Positions 17,714 through 25,935 of a stretch of 64,000 bases of DNA are shown here, one piece after another. Each line of letters begins with the position of its first letter. The first letter of the stretch is position 1. Below the pieces are notes generated by a model. The model did not search any database and was not told the DNA's origin. It saw nothing but the letters and a program-made list of their open reading frames with translations. The position numbers and the translations under genes were made by a program. Origin of the DNA: M3007 sp033764075 (lineage in GTDB: Bacteria; Bacteroidota; Bacteroidia; Chitinophagales; Saprospiraceae); NCBI GenBank assembly GCA_033764075.1, contig JANRJH010000005.1, positions 96,085-160,084 of the forward strand, written 5' to 3'.

Positions 17714-17748
17714 AACTGCGTTTCAGTAACCGTACAGGCGTGTATGCC

Positions 17749-17756
17749 CAAAGGTA
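17749..17756 (-). promoter_or_regulatory. Promoter -7 box TACCTTTG (porX)
   Basis: TAnnTTTG on the minus strand, 35 nt upstream of the porX ATG. It is paired divergently with the box at 17813-17820. Confidence 0.6.
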
Positions 17757-17812
17757 AACTATCAACGCTGTCCCCGGCAAATTATTCTTGCCGGGCTCTT
17801 GACCCTTCCCCC

Positions 17813-17820
17813 TACCTTTG
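17813..17820 (+). promoter_or_regulatory. Promoter -7 box TACCTTTG
   Basis: TAnnTTTG on the plus strand, 23 nt before the ATG of the HD phosphohydrolase at 17844. Confidence 0.6.
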
Positions 17821-17843
17821 CAAAGTAACGACGAACAGCCGGC

Positions 17844-19055
17844 ATGCACCCACAGCGATTTAAAATATTCAACGATCCCGTTTACGGCTTTGTATCGGTG
17901 CCTTACGGGATCCTGCTCAGCCTGATCGACCATCCGTACTTCCAGCGTCTGCGTCGCATCCGGCAGGTGGGCTTGTCGCCCTATGTCTACCCGGGCGCAC
18001 TCCACACCCGCTTCCACCATGCGCTGGGCGCTTTGCACCTGATGCAGGCCGCTATTGAGGTGCTGCGGGGCAAAGGGGTGGCGATCAGCGAGGAAGAAGC
18101 CGAGGGCGTATGCATCGCGATATTGCTGCACGACATCGGCCACGGGCCCTATTCCCACGCCCTCGAGCATACGCTGGTCGACCTGCACCACGAGGAACTG
18201 TCGTTGATGATCATGCACGAACTCAATCGCCATTTTGAAGGGCGGCTGGACACGGCGATCCGCATCTTCACCAAGCAATACGAAAAGCCGTTTCTGCAAC
18301 AGCTGATTTCCGGGCAGCTGGACATGGACCGGATGGACTACCTGAACCGCGACAGCTTCTTCACTGGGGTCAGCGAGGGAGTCATCGGGTACGACCGGAT
18401 TATTAAAATGCTGGCTGTTCGCGAAAACCGCCTGGTAGTAGAGGAAAAGGGCATCTACAGCCTGGAAAAGTTTCTGACCGCCCGACGCCTCATGTACTGG
18501 CAGGTTTACCTCCACAAAACGGGTGTGGCTGCCGAACAAATGCTCATCCACCTACTCCAGCGTGCACGCGAAATGGCATTGCAGGGCCTCGACCTGGAAG
18601 CCCCGCGCGATTTGCGCTGGTTCCTGTACCGCAAGCCGGGCGAGCAGATCGAACCCGCAGAAATGCTACGCCATTATGTACGACTTGACGATACCGACAT
18701 CACCGCCTCTGTCAAATATTGGGTTGATGCCGACGACTTTGTACTCTCCTTTCTTGCTAACGGCCTGCTCAACCGCAAACTCTTTCGCCTGGAATGGCGC
18801 TCCGAGGAGATTGAGCCGGGGATGGTGGATCGCCTGACCCGCCAAATTTCGGCCCTGTATGGTGAAACCCACCTGCCATATCTGCTCTATCAGGGCAGCA
18901 CCAGCATACGGGCGTACGACGAAGCAAATGATCCGATATTTATTTTGTTTAAAGACAATACAATCAAGCCGCTATCCGCTTGTTCCGACGTGCCCCTGCA
19001 TACCCAGACCGTCACCAAATATTTCATTTGCTATCCGAAAGAAGCGAGTTTTTAA
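17844..19055 (+). CDS. HD-domain phosphohydrolase (dGTPase/SAMHD1-like)
   Basis: 403 aa. It opens FNDPVYGFVSVP, then FQRLRRIRQVGLSPYVYPGA, with metal-site residues in LHTRFHHALG (H58/H59), H96-D97 (AILLHDIGHGPYSHALEHT) and the distal Asp in LDMDRMDYLNRDSFFTG. This order is that of SAMHD1/dGTPase-like HD proteins, which remove triphosphate from (d)NTPs. Homologues are usually annotated only as HD-domain proteins, so the substrate is open. It is divergent from porX. Confidence 0.9.
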   Translation: MHPQRFKIFNDPVYGFVSVPYGILLSLIDHPYFQRLRRIRQVGLSPYVYPGALHTRFHHALGALHLMQAAIEVLRGKGVAISEEEAEGVCIAILLHDIGHGPYSHALEHTLVDLHHEELSLMIMHELNRHFEGRLDTAIRIFTKQYEKPFLQQLISGQLDMDRMDYLNRDSFFTGVSEGVIGYDRIIKMLAVRENRLVVEEKGIYSLEKFLTARRLMYWQVYLHKTGVAAEQMLIHLLQRAREMALQGLDLEAPRDLRWFLYRKPGEQIEPAEMLRHYVRLDDTDITASVKYWVDADDFVLSFLANGLLNRKLFRLEWRSEEIEPGMVDRLTRQISALYGETHLPYLLYQGSTSIRAYDEANDPIFILFKDNTIKPLSACSDVPLHTQTVTKYFICYPKEASF

Positions 19056-19109
19056 GTAAACTTTTAATTAAAACAGGTACCCGGTGCGCAAAAAGTCTGC
19101 TTGCTTGGC

Positions 19110-19117
19110 TACCTTTG
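19110..19117 (+). promoter_or_regulatory. Promoter -7 box TACCTTTG
   Basis: TAnnTTTG 38 nt before the ATG at 19156. It rules out the in-frame upstream start near 19084. Confidence 0.6.
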
Positions 19118-19155
19118 CACGCAACTCCTTTAAAGAAGACTCATTCATCAACAAA

Positions 19156-20550
19156 ATGAAACCTATGCAAAAATTTTATTTGCTGCTTTCGCTTGCCCTT
19201 GCCCTCTCCACCATCGCCATTGCGCAGGACGGAGACGTTCCGCCAAATGCACAACCCGGGAAATGCTACGCCAAGTGCCACATACCGGATCAGTATGAAA
19301 CCATTACCGAGCAGGTGGTCGTCAAGGCTGCCAGCAAAAAGATCATCACCGACAGCAAAAGTGCCTTTGAGAACCGCACCGAGCAATTGCTGGTGAAGGC
19401 CGAATCGCGCCGCCTCGTTCCTGTTCCGGCCGAATACGAAACCGTGACCGAGCAGGTGTTGGTCAAACCCGAATCCAAGCGCATCACTGCCGTGCCCGCT
19501 GAGTACGAAACCGTAACCGAGCAGGTGCTGGTCAAACCCGAATCCCGCTCCTACACCACCGTACCCGCGACGTATGAAACCGTCACCGAGCGCGTGGAAG
19601 TGAAGCCGGCCTCTAAAAAGGTAATCGCCGTTCCGGCCGTGTACGAAACGGTGGAAGAAAAATACGTGATCGAACCCGCCTACACAAAAACGGAGGTACT
19701 CACCCCCCGCTACGAGACCGTAACGGAGCGCGTGGAAATCGCTCCTGCCCGCACCAAATGGGTGAAAAAAAGAGGCGACCGCAACTGCCTGAGCGCCAAC
19801 CCCGACGACTGCCTCGTTTGGTGCCTGGTAGAAGTGCCGGCCGAATACCAAACCATCACCCGCCGCGAAAACCGCGGTTGCGACGGCTCCGGTCAGCCCG
19901 ACGCAGGCTGCGTGCGCACCGTGGAGGTGCCCGCCAAATACGCCAGCCGCAAAGTGCAGGTGGTCAAAACGCCCGCCACTACCCGCGAAGAAGCTGTACC
20001 GGCCGAATATCAGACCATTACCAAAAAGGTTGAAAAAACACCAGCAACCGTGAAAGAGACGGTAATTCCCGCCGAGTATAAAACCATCACCAAACGCGTG
20101 CTCAAAACAGCCGCCACCACCCGCGAGGAGGTCATCCCGGCCGAATACAAAACGGTGACGAAGCGCGTTGTGAAAACACCGGCCACCGTCCGCGAAGAAG
20201 TAGTGCCCGCCGTTTACAACACGGTAACCGTGCGCGTTCCCAGCGAACGCGGCGCCGGCGTGCGCGAAGAAGAAGTGCCGGCCGAGTACACCACCGTCAC
20301 CAAACGCCGCCTCGTGAAAGCCGGCGGGTTCACCGAGTGGCGCGAAGTGCTCTGCGGTGAAAAAGTGACCGGCGACCTCGTTCGCCAGGTTCAGGTGGCC
20401 CTCAAAAATGCCGGCTACGACCCCGGACCCATCGACAACATCATGGGCCCCCTTACCCGCGCAGCCCTCACCAAATACCAGAAAGACAAAGGACTGCCCG
20501 TGGGCAACATGGATATGGAAACGCTGAAATCGCTCGGCGTCTCCTATTAA
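19156..20550 (+). CDS. Repeat-rich secreted protein with C-terminal peptidoglycan-binding domain
   Basis: 464 aa with a signal peptide (KFYLLLSLALALSTIAIAQ). Most of it is a tandem array of about 20-23-residue units built on PAEYETVTEQVLVKPES, later PAEYKTITKRVLKTAATTRE. About fourteen units run from residue 35 to 400. Two unit boundaries carry Cys-containing insertions (RNCLSANPDDCLVWCLVEV and GCDGSGQPDAGC). The last 60 residues form a PG_binding_1 domain (VRQVQVALKNAGYDPGPIDN, MGPLTRAALTKYQ). A periplasmic or surface fibre anchored to peptidoglycan is a reasonable inference; no enzyme motif is seen. A strong terminator follows. Confidence 0.85.
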   Translation: MKPMQKFYLLLSLALALSTIAIAQDGDVPPNAQPGKCYAKCHIPDQYETITEQVVVKAASKKIITDSKSAFENRTEQLLVKAESRRLVPVPAEYETVTEQVLVKPESKRITAVPAEYETVTEQVLVKPESRSYTTVPATYETVTERVEVKPASKKVIAVPAVYETVEEKYVIEPAYTKTEVLTPRYETVTERVEIAPARTKWVKKRGDRNCLSANPDDCLVWCLVEVPAEYQTITRRENRGCDGSGQPDAGCVRTVEVPAKYASRKVQVVKTPATTREEAVPAEYQTITKKVEKTPATVKETVIPAEYKTITKRVLKTAATTREEVIPAEYKTVTKRVVKTPATVREEVVPAVYNTVTVRVPSERGAGVREEEVPAEYTTVTKRRLVKAGGFTEWREVLCGEKVTGDLVRQVQVALKNAGYDPGPIDNIMGPLTRAALTKYQKDKGLPVGNMDMETLKSLGVSY

Positions 20551-20574
20551 TACCGGAAACAACCCGGCAGGCAC

Positions 20575-20619
20575 AAGCCCGGCAACTTCAAACGCCTCGA
20601 AAGAAGTTGTCGGGCTTTT
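20575..20619 (+). terminator. Rho-independent terminator
   Basis: Stem AAGCCCGGCAACTTC / GAAGTTGTCGGGCTT with one mismatch and a 15-nt loop, followed by TTTT. It ends the repeat-protein transcript 25 nt after its stop. Confidence 0.85.
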
Positions 20620-20911
20620 GCATTGTATATGCCGCTGGCGCAACGTCAATTACAGCCCGCCGCCTCGCCATCCGCATACGGGCATACCGCTTGAATTCGA
20701 GGCGCCGTTCGCCTAATCCGAATCAGTTATCCACATATTATGTGGAAAACGAATGTTAATTAATGTGCACCCCTTGTTTTTCCCAAATGTTTTTCTGAAA
20801 ATTTGCAGGGAAGCAAACGGCTTCTGAGCGTTTTTTTCAGCTTGGCACGCTTTATGTTGCTAATCGTCATGTGTGGATAACCCTCCCAATCTTAACTTCA
20901 TCCCGCAATTA
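20620..20911. other. Candidate replication origin (DnaA-box cluster in an AT-rich gap)
   Basis: Gene-free gap. It contains TTATCCACA at 20727-20735, an inverted TGTGGAAAA at 20741-20749 (together a palindrome CCACAT-ATT-ATGTGG), and an inverted TGTGGATAA at 20872-20880. Between them lies an AT-rich stretch with T-runs and ATTAAT motifs (20750-20870). Two of the boxes match the DnaA consensus exactly. dnaA itself is not in the window, as is common in Bacteroidota, so the call rests on box clustering only. Confidence 0.5.
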
Positions 20912-21220
20912 ATGGATACCGGCTTACAGCAGTTCATGGTAGATTTTACCCTGCCCAACCAACTGACCGACACGTTCATCTCCACCATTCCCCGCCAGCG
21001 CGCCATGGTGAACCGGCTGATCGCAGAAGGCAAGCTTCTCAATTACGCACTCTCACTGGAAAATGCCAAGCTCTGGGCCGTTTTTTCCGTGCACTCGGAG
21101 GCCGAGTTGCTCGAATTGGTGCATGAGCTGCCCCTAACGCCCTTTATGAAGGTGCGCATCAACCAGTTGACGGTGTTCAACTCCTCGACGGCCTTTGCGC
21201 CGGCATTTTCGGTGAATTAG
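20912..21220 (+). CDS. Muconolactone-isomerase-like small protein
   Basis: 102 aa from ATG 20912; an alternative GTG at 20873 would put codons over a DnaA box. The layout is that of the muconolactone delta-isomerase / ferredoxin-like dimeric alpha-beta fold: MVDFTLPNQLTDTFISTIPR, RAMVNRLIAEGKLLNYALSL, WAVFSVHSEAELLELVHEL, and PLTPFMKVRINQL. Relatives in Bacteroidota are annotated only by fold. It has no pathway neighbours. Its stop overlaps the end of the convergent T9SS gene by 4 nt. Confidence 0.72.
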   Translation: MDTGLQQFMVDFTLPNQLTDTFISTIPRQRAMVNRLIAEGKLLNYALSLENAKLWAVFSVHSEAELLELVHELPLTPFMKVRINQLTVFNSSTAFAPAFSVN

Positions 21221-22941
21221 TTCGACCTCGCCACTTTAAACACGGCTTTTTCCGCGCCGTTTTCCACGGAGAGCAGGTAAAAACCTGCTTCGGGTACGCC
21301 AGTCAGGCGTATGTCGTTGTATCCCTTTTGTACAATTTCCCGCTGTACCGCCACGAATCGCCCCTGGGTGTCGTACCATTTTATATCCAGCGTTTCTGTT
21401 CCGTCGCTGAGGTAGCGCAACACGAGTTGTGCGCCCGACCCGTCGTTGCCCATCAGGGTTGCGTTGTCGGCCAAATGCGTCCCGGGTTCTGGCCAGGCCC
21501 GCACGATCATCGCCTGCTGTTCGGGCGGCAGACGGCCGTCGTCAAGCGTTCCGCCGAGCATCCACACGCGCAATTTCATCGCCTGGCCCTGACTGAACTG
21601 GTTCGTGATCCGGGCATTTTCGGTAAAGCGCAATTGGGCGCCAGGGTGCAGTTCCACGTCCATATACGGTTCCGGCGGCCGGTTGTCGTCGCATTCGGCG
21701 ATGTTGACCACCGCGTCGACCACAAGCGCGCTGCCGGGCTCCAGCACCACCCTGGCGTCGGCGCAGAGGGCCAGCATGCCCACGCCTCCGTTGCCGTAGT
21801 GCAGGGCGCCGTTTTCGGCTACCCGCAGCGCGCTGCCCTCGCGGAACTGCATGCAGGAAAATGGGTTGTTCATCGTCACCTGGCCGGAACGGTGCCGGAA
21901 CTCCGTGCCCTCGTCAAAAACCAGGTCGATAAAATTTAAACAAAAATCCCCGCCGTCGTTCATGAGCACAAACTGGTGGCGCACGGAGTCGCTGCCGGCG
22001 ACAAACGCGCCCCGGAAGTAGGTGAACGGCTGCACCTCGAGTGTCTCGTATGTGCCGACCTGGAGTATCACGACCTTTTGCTGTGTCGTGTTGGGTACCG
22101 GCGCGGCTTCCACGAAGGACGGGTTAGCGGCGGAAGGATAACCGGGGTTGTTGTACAAGGCCAGGGAGTTGAAGGAGTTGCTCGCATTATACGCCGGCAC
22201 TATGTATATCCCGTTTTGCAGGTGGAAAGGGTAGGCCTCCACTTCGGTGAAGGTGCCGAAATCATTTGACCTGAATACGTCAACACTGGACAACCGGAGG
22301 GAAACGCCGTCGATGTCCAGGGTATCGGGGAAGGTATATTTGGCCACAAGGTATGCGAGGCTTTGCTCCTGAAAGTGCTCGGTTGGAAAACAAGTGTTGG
22401 TGCCGTTGCAGTAGGAAGGCCAGTCGCCGGACAATTCGGCCAAGCCGGTGTGCAGGCGGGTGTTGCCGCCTGGAACCCCGTTGGTGTCGGGAATGGCAAT
22501 GCCTATAAACAGCCCGCTGCACAAACCCTGGGCACAGTTAGTGCCTTCGTTCCACTCGACGCCATAGGGCATCATGCTGGAGCAAAATACCGCATTATAA
22601 AGGTAATCGGGCAGGAACATCCAGTCCGGCGGATAAGCATTCAGGTCGGCACGGATAAACACCGGTTTGGATAGATCAATCTGGTCCAGTGGAATATCGC
22701 AGCCGGCGCCCGGTCCGGCGGCCTTGAAGCCGCTGATACAGCGGCTGGAGTCCACCGGGCCGTCCCAGTTCCCGTCCTGGGTCTGGTAGATGATCCAACC
22801 GACAGGGCGGGTGACGGACACCGTGGAATCGTAGGGGCAGGGCACGGTTTCAAAGTCTTGAAAACGGTCATTGTGCAGGCGCTGGGCATCAAGGGCGCCG
22901 CACAGGAGCAGCGCAATCAGTAGGGTGGTGGGTGATTTCAT
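21217..22941 (-). CDS. Secreted protein with T9SS C-terminal sorting domain
   Basis: 574 aa with a signal peptide (SPTTLLIALLLCGALDAQ). The N-terminal 280 residues contain paired Cys and Trp/Pro motifs (VGWIIYQTQDGNWDGPVDSS) typical of extracellular beta-sandwich cargo. The middle is beta-helix-like with repeated GALHYGNGGVGML and PGSALVVDAVVN text. The last 75 residues match a type A sorting domain (TLDIKWYDTQGRFVAVQREI, GYNDIRLTGVPEAGFYLLSV). It should leave the cell by T9SS. Function unknown. Confidence 0.82.
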   Translation of the reverse strand: MKSPTTLLIALLLCGALDAQRLHNDRFQDFETVPCPYDSTVSVTRPVGWIIYQTQDGNWDGPVDSSRCISGFKAAGPGAGCDIPLDQIDLSKPVFIRADLNAYPPDWMFLPDYLYNAVFCSSMMPYGVEWNEGTNCAQGLCSGLFIGIAIPDTNGVPGGNTRLHTGLAELSGDWPSYCNGTNTCFPTEHFQEQSLAYLVAKYTFPDTLDIDGVSLRLSSVDVFRSNDFGTFTEVEAYPFHLQNGIYIVPAYNASNSFNSLALYNNPGYPSAANPSFVEAAPVPNTTQQKVVILQVGTYETLEVQPFTYFRGAFVAGSDSVRHQFVLMNDGGDFCLNFIDLVFDEGTEFRHRSGQVTMNNPFSCMQFREGSALRVAENGALHYGNGGVGMLALCADARVVLEPGSALVVDAVVNIAECDDNRPPEPYMDVELHPGAQLRFTENARITNQFSQGQAMKLRVWMLGGTLDDGRLPPEQQAMIVRAWPEPGTHLADNATLMGNDGSGAQLVLRYLSDGTETLDIKWYDTQGRFVAVQREIVQKGYNDIRLTGVPEAGFYLLSVENGAEKAVFKVARSN

Positions 22942-22972
22942 TGGAAAAAGGTTTTAGTATGAATTCTATGAA

Positions 22973-22980
22973 CAAATATA
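22973..22980 (-). promoter_or_regulatory. Promoter -7 box TATATTTG
   Basis: TAnnTTTG on the minus strand, 31 nt upstream of the T9SS gene at 22941. Confidence 0.5.
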
Positions 22981-23034
22981 AAAGTTGTGCGTAGCGCCAA
23001 ATGTCGGATTTGGACTTGTCGCCTTTTTTCCGCG

Positions 23035-23042
23035 TAGATTTG
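23035..23042 (+). promoter_or_regulatory. Promoter -7 box TAGATTTG
   Basis: TAnnTTTG on the plus strand, 22 nt before the ATG of the S41 peptidase at 23065. Confidence 0.55.
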
Positions 23043-23064
23043 CCCAAAACCGGCATTTCCCGAC

Positions 23065-24501
23065 ATGATCTTTCTTCGAACCAGCCTGATGGTCGCGCTT
23101 TTCCTGTGTTTCGGGGGCGCTCCTTTGTGTGCCCAGCGTTCCTTCACCCCCCAACAGGTCCGCGAAGACCTCGCCTTTTTGCAGGAGGCGCTCCTGCACG
23201 GACACCCCGGCGCCGGTTTGTACATGCCGGCAGACAGCCTGCGCGCCGTTTTCCGCCAACTCGGCGACCGGCTCCGCGGCGACTCCATCCCCTGGGCGCA
23301 AGCCCAACTGGTGATCCGGCTGGCGGTGGCGGCGATGCGCGACGGGCACACTTCCGTGCAAACGCCGTTTTACGACGAAACCACGCGGGTGCTCCCGCTC
23401 AGCACGTTTGCGGTGGATGACGCCCTGTTTGTTGCGGCGAACCATTCAGCCGACACCACCCTGGCGCGGGGCACGGAAATCACCGCAGTGGATGGCGTAC
23501 CCCCCGCCGACGTCCTGCGCATCGGACGGCTCATGGCCACCGCCGACGGGTACAGCCTCCCGTTCCGGCAGGTGTACGCCGAGTTGATGTACGCCCGGCT
23601 GCATACCCTGCTGTTCGGCGACCGGGATACCCTCGCGGTTAGCGTGTTGACGCCGGGCGGCGGCGCACGGACATCCCGGGTGGCTTCCATAGACCGCGCG
23701 GCACTGGAGCGGCTCACTACGGCCCACCTGAAGGCACTGCCCAAAGGCCCTGAGCCGGTTTTCCGGCACAAGACCATGTCGGTGTACCGCGACACCGTGC
23801 GAACCGACCTGGCCGTGTTGGCCCTGCGCGGTTTCCCCACACGGGGGTACAAAAAATTTTACCGGAAAAGCTTCCAGTGGATGCGCGACAACGGCATCCG
23901 GCATCTGGGGGTCGACCTGCGCTACAACACCGGCGGTACCCTCAAGAACATGAATTTTCTGCTGGCGTCCCTGATCCCTGAATCATACAGCTACCGCTAC
24001 CTGCGCAAAAAAGGCGCCGGCATGGGCCGGTATTTCCGCACCAAGGCTGACCTGCAGCAGGCCATGGCGTCCCTCCGGTACGACGTGCTGCCCGGGTTCA
24101 AACGCAGCCGGGAGGGCGACGTGAAAGTCCGTACCCGGCGCATCAAACCCCGCAAGCAAGTCTTCGACGGCAACATCTGGGTGCTCTCAAACGGGTTTAC
24201 CTTTTCGGCGGCGAGCATGAGCGCTTCGTTTCTGCGCGATCGCCGAGGTGCCCAGGTGATCGGGCAGGAGTCCGGCGGCTCGGCCGAGCGGAACTGCGGC
24301 GGCAGCTTTCCGTCGCTGGTGCTGCCCAACACCGGATTCAAGGTGCGCTTTCCGCTTTACCTGCTGGAATACGACGTGGCGGAGGGACCTTTTGGCCGCG
24401 GGGTGTTGCCCGATCATCCGGTGACGTACACGTTGTCGGACCGGGTGGCGCGGCGGGATGTGGAGCGCGAGCGGCTTCGGGCGATTTTGGAACGGAGGTA
24501 G
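23065..24501 (+). CDS. S41-family (C-terminal processing) peptidase
   Basis: 478 aa, exported (signal RTSLMVALFLCFGGAPLCAQ). A helical N-terminal part is followed by a PDZ-like region (GTEITAVDGVPPADVLRIG) and the S41 catalytic domain from about residue 250 (LAVLALRGFPTRGYKKFYRK, GIRHLGVDLRYNTGGTLKNM). The nucleophile region NIWVLSNGFTFSAASMSASF carries the expected Ser in FSAAS, followed by the oxyanion strand VIGQESGGSAE. These enzymes cleave C-terminal tails of envelope proteins. A large inverted repeat follows the stop. Confidence 0.87.
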   Translation: MIFLRTSLMVALFLCFGGAPLCAQRSFTPQQVREDLAFLQEALLHGHPGAGLYMPADSLRAVFRQLGDRLRGDSIPWAQAQLVIRLAVAAMRDGHTSVQTPFYDETTRVLPLSTFAVDDALFVAANHSADTTLARGTEITAVDGVPPADVLRIGRLMATADGYSLPFRQVYAELMYARLHTLLFGDRDTLAVSVLTPGGGARTSRVASIDRAALERLTTAHLKALPKGPEPVFRHKTMSVYRDTVRTDLAVLALRGFPTRGYKKFYRKSFQWMRDNGIRHLGVDLRYNTGGTLKNMNFLLASLIPESYSYRYLRKKGAGMGRYFRTKADLQQAMASLRYDVLPGFKRSREGDVKVRTRRIKPRKQVFDGNIWVLSNGFTFSAASMSASFLRDRRGAQVIGQESGGSAERNCGGSFPSLVLPNTGFKVRFPLYLLEYDVAEGPFGRGVLPDHPVTYTLSDRVARRDVERERLRAILERR

Positions 24502-24523
24502 TGTCGGGGTATTTTCCCCTTCG

Positions 24524-24654
24524 GCGGGATGGCACGCGGATCAAACGGATCGCTTCGCGAACGCGGATAGCTGCGGATTTTTTTGATTTTTGTGGGATAA
24601 TCCGCGATTATCCGCGTTCGCGAAGCGATCCGTGGCATCCGCGTGCCATCCCGC
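24524..24654. repeat. 131-bp inverted repeat
   Basis: Arms 24524-24577 and 24601-24654 are reverse complements at 48 of 54 positions, separated by a 23-nt T-rich loop. The arms hold the smaller palindrome TTCGCGAA. It fills the gap between the S41 gene and the next gene and could act as a bidirectional transcription stop. Confidence 0.9.
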
Positions 24655-24699
24655 AAAATTGGTATTCTAAAACCCCCAAACGCGCCTTAATTTTACCCC

Positions 24700-25053
24700 A
24701 TGGAAGACTGGGAGCTGGATTTTCAATTTTTGCGCGTGCAGCACATCGTTAAGGACGCCATGGGCCGGGAAACGCTGCCCGACCTCAACACCGTGCTGTT
24801 CCTGATCGGGATTCAGGAACTGGGCCGCTGGAAGGCCAAGTTTACCAAAGAGGAAAAACAGGACCTCATGCACATCGCCGTGTGCCGCCTGCTCGCCTAC
24901 GAAGGATTTTTCGAGTTTCAGGGCCGCGACGCCGACGGCTGGCCCCACTACCGGCAGACGCGGGAGATGACCGCACAGAACCTGCCGCAGCAGGAACGGT
25001 TGCTGAAAACCCTGGCGGTGCGGTATTTTGCGGAGTGGGAGCAGGAGGGGTGA
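24700..25053 (+). CDS. Conserved-looking hypothetical protein
   Basis: 117 aa, soluble and mostly helical (VQHIVKDAMGRETLPDLNTV, FLIGIQELGRWKAKFTKEEK, DLMHIAVCRLLAYEGFFEFQ). Composition and codon use are like its neighbours. The pattern DLNTVLFLIGIQELG suggests a real Bacteroidota family of unknown function. No signal peptide or membrane segment. Confidence 0.7.
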   Translation: MEDWELDFQFLRVQHIVKDAMGRETLPDLNTVLFLIGIQELGRWKAKFTKEEKQDLMHIAVCRLLAYEGFFEFQGRDADGWPHYRQTREMTAQNLPQQERLLKTLAVRYFAEWEQEG

Positions 25054-25108
25054 GGGGAAATTTTACGCTGATAACGCAAAGGACTAAGACAACGCAACAC
25101 AATATGGC

Positions 25109-25513
25109 TCAGGCCGGATTGGCTTCGATCCAGGCTTTGATGGTGGAGATGAAGAGCTTCATGTCGGCAAACATGACTTCAAGATCAGCCTGAGCAGGAA
25201 TCTAATTTACTTCATAATCCGCATCAGAACGGGCCTTAAACGCTTTTTTGACCAAGCCCGAGAACGAATTGGGGAAAATGCCGGTGTGAACGAAGTTTTT
25301 ATTGAACCAGCCTGCCATTTGTTGATGTTTGGAAGATTCAAAGCCATGCAACAACGCCAAGGCAAGCATCGCGTAAAACATTCCGTAATAAATCCTATTA
25401 GCGGCGATTTCAGGTTCATGGCTGCTCAAACAGGATTCAACCCTTTGGATGGCAAGCTCAGCCTGTTGCAAACGAATAAAAACCAGCTGATTGCGATCCT
25501 CCGGCGTAATCAT
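25109..25513 (-). pseudogene. HEPN-domain protein with in-frame amber stop
   Basis: The frame from 25513 encodes an HEPN domain (AELAIQRVESCLSSHEPEIA, ANRIYYGMFYAMLALALLHG). It meets TAG at 25202-25204 just after SDADYEVN. Past the TAG the same frame continues with IPAQADLEVMFADMKLFIST and IKAWIEANPA to a TGA at 25109. This is the C-terminal helix expected of HEPN proteins, so the gene was once 134 aa and is now 103 aa or read through. It partners the nucleotidyltransferase gene, whose stop it overlaps by 4 nt. In such MNT/HEPN pairs the HEPN member is usually the toxin. Whether the short form folds is unknown. Confidence 0.75.
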
Positions 25514-25833
25514 GCGTATATTCCTTTTTGTGTTGCCGTTTGAAAAATAGGTTGCCTTCCCCGGAGTGAATAACGCAACTCCTCTTCCGAAATAACCAGC
25601 GGTTGAGTGATGATATCGTAATCCAGGTCAATGTCGGCCATAACATCACATACTGCACGTTCAAATCGCCAGTCATACCCCCCCCGTACCACCACCACAA
25701 AATCCCAGTCCGACCACCGCGTCGGCTTGCCCCAGGCCCGGGAGCCGAACAGGATGACGTCCTTGATCTTGTCGCCGAACCTGGCCGTGAGGCGCTGTTT
25801 GGCGGCTTGCAGGATTTTATCGCGTTTTTTCAT
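25510..25833 (-). CDS. MNT-type nucleotidyltransferase (antitoxin of MNT/HEPN pair)
   Basis: 107 aa. The nucleotidyltransferase signature is G30-S31 then D42-x-D44 (ILFGSRAWGKPTRWSDWDFV), the two Asp being metal ligands. Members of this family neutralise a partner HEPN toxin, in studied cases by adding AMP to it. It overlaps the HEPN gene by 4 nt, the usual coupled arrangement. A TATTTTTG box lies just upstream. Confidence 0.85.
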   Translation of the reverse strand: MKKRDKILQAAKQRLTARFGDKIKDVILFGSRAWGKPTRWSDWDFVVVVRGGYDWRFERAVCDVMADIDLDYDIITQPLVISEEELRYSLRGRQPIFQTATQKGIYA

Positions 25834-25855
25834 GAAAAACAACCTGTCGTTTGTG

Positions 25856-25863
25856 CAAAAATA
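25856..25863 (-). promoter_or_regulatory. Promoter -7 box TATTTTTG
   Basis: TAnnTTTG on the minus strand, 22 nt upstream of the MNT start at 25833. Presumed promoter of the toxin-antitoxin pair. Confidence 0.5.
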
Positions 25864-25935
25864 CTGAAAATTGTTTTGCCATGAAACTATTTTGTTTGCT
25901 ATTGCTTCACGGTGTACGGAGTGGGGCGGTGGAGC

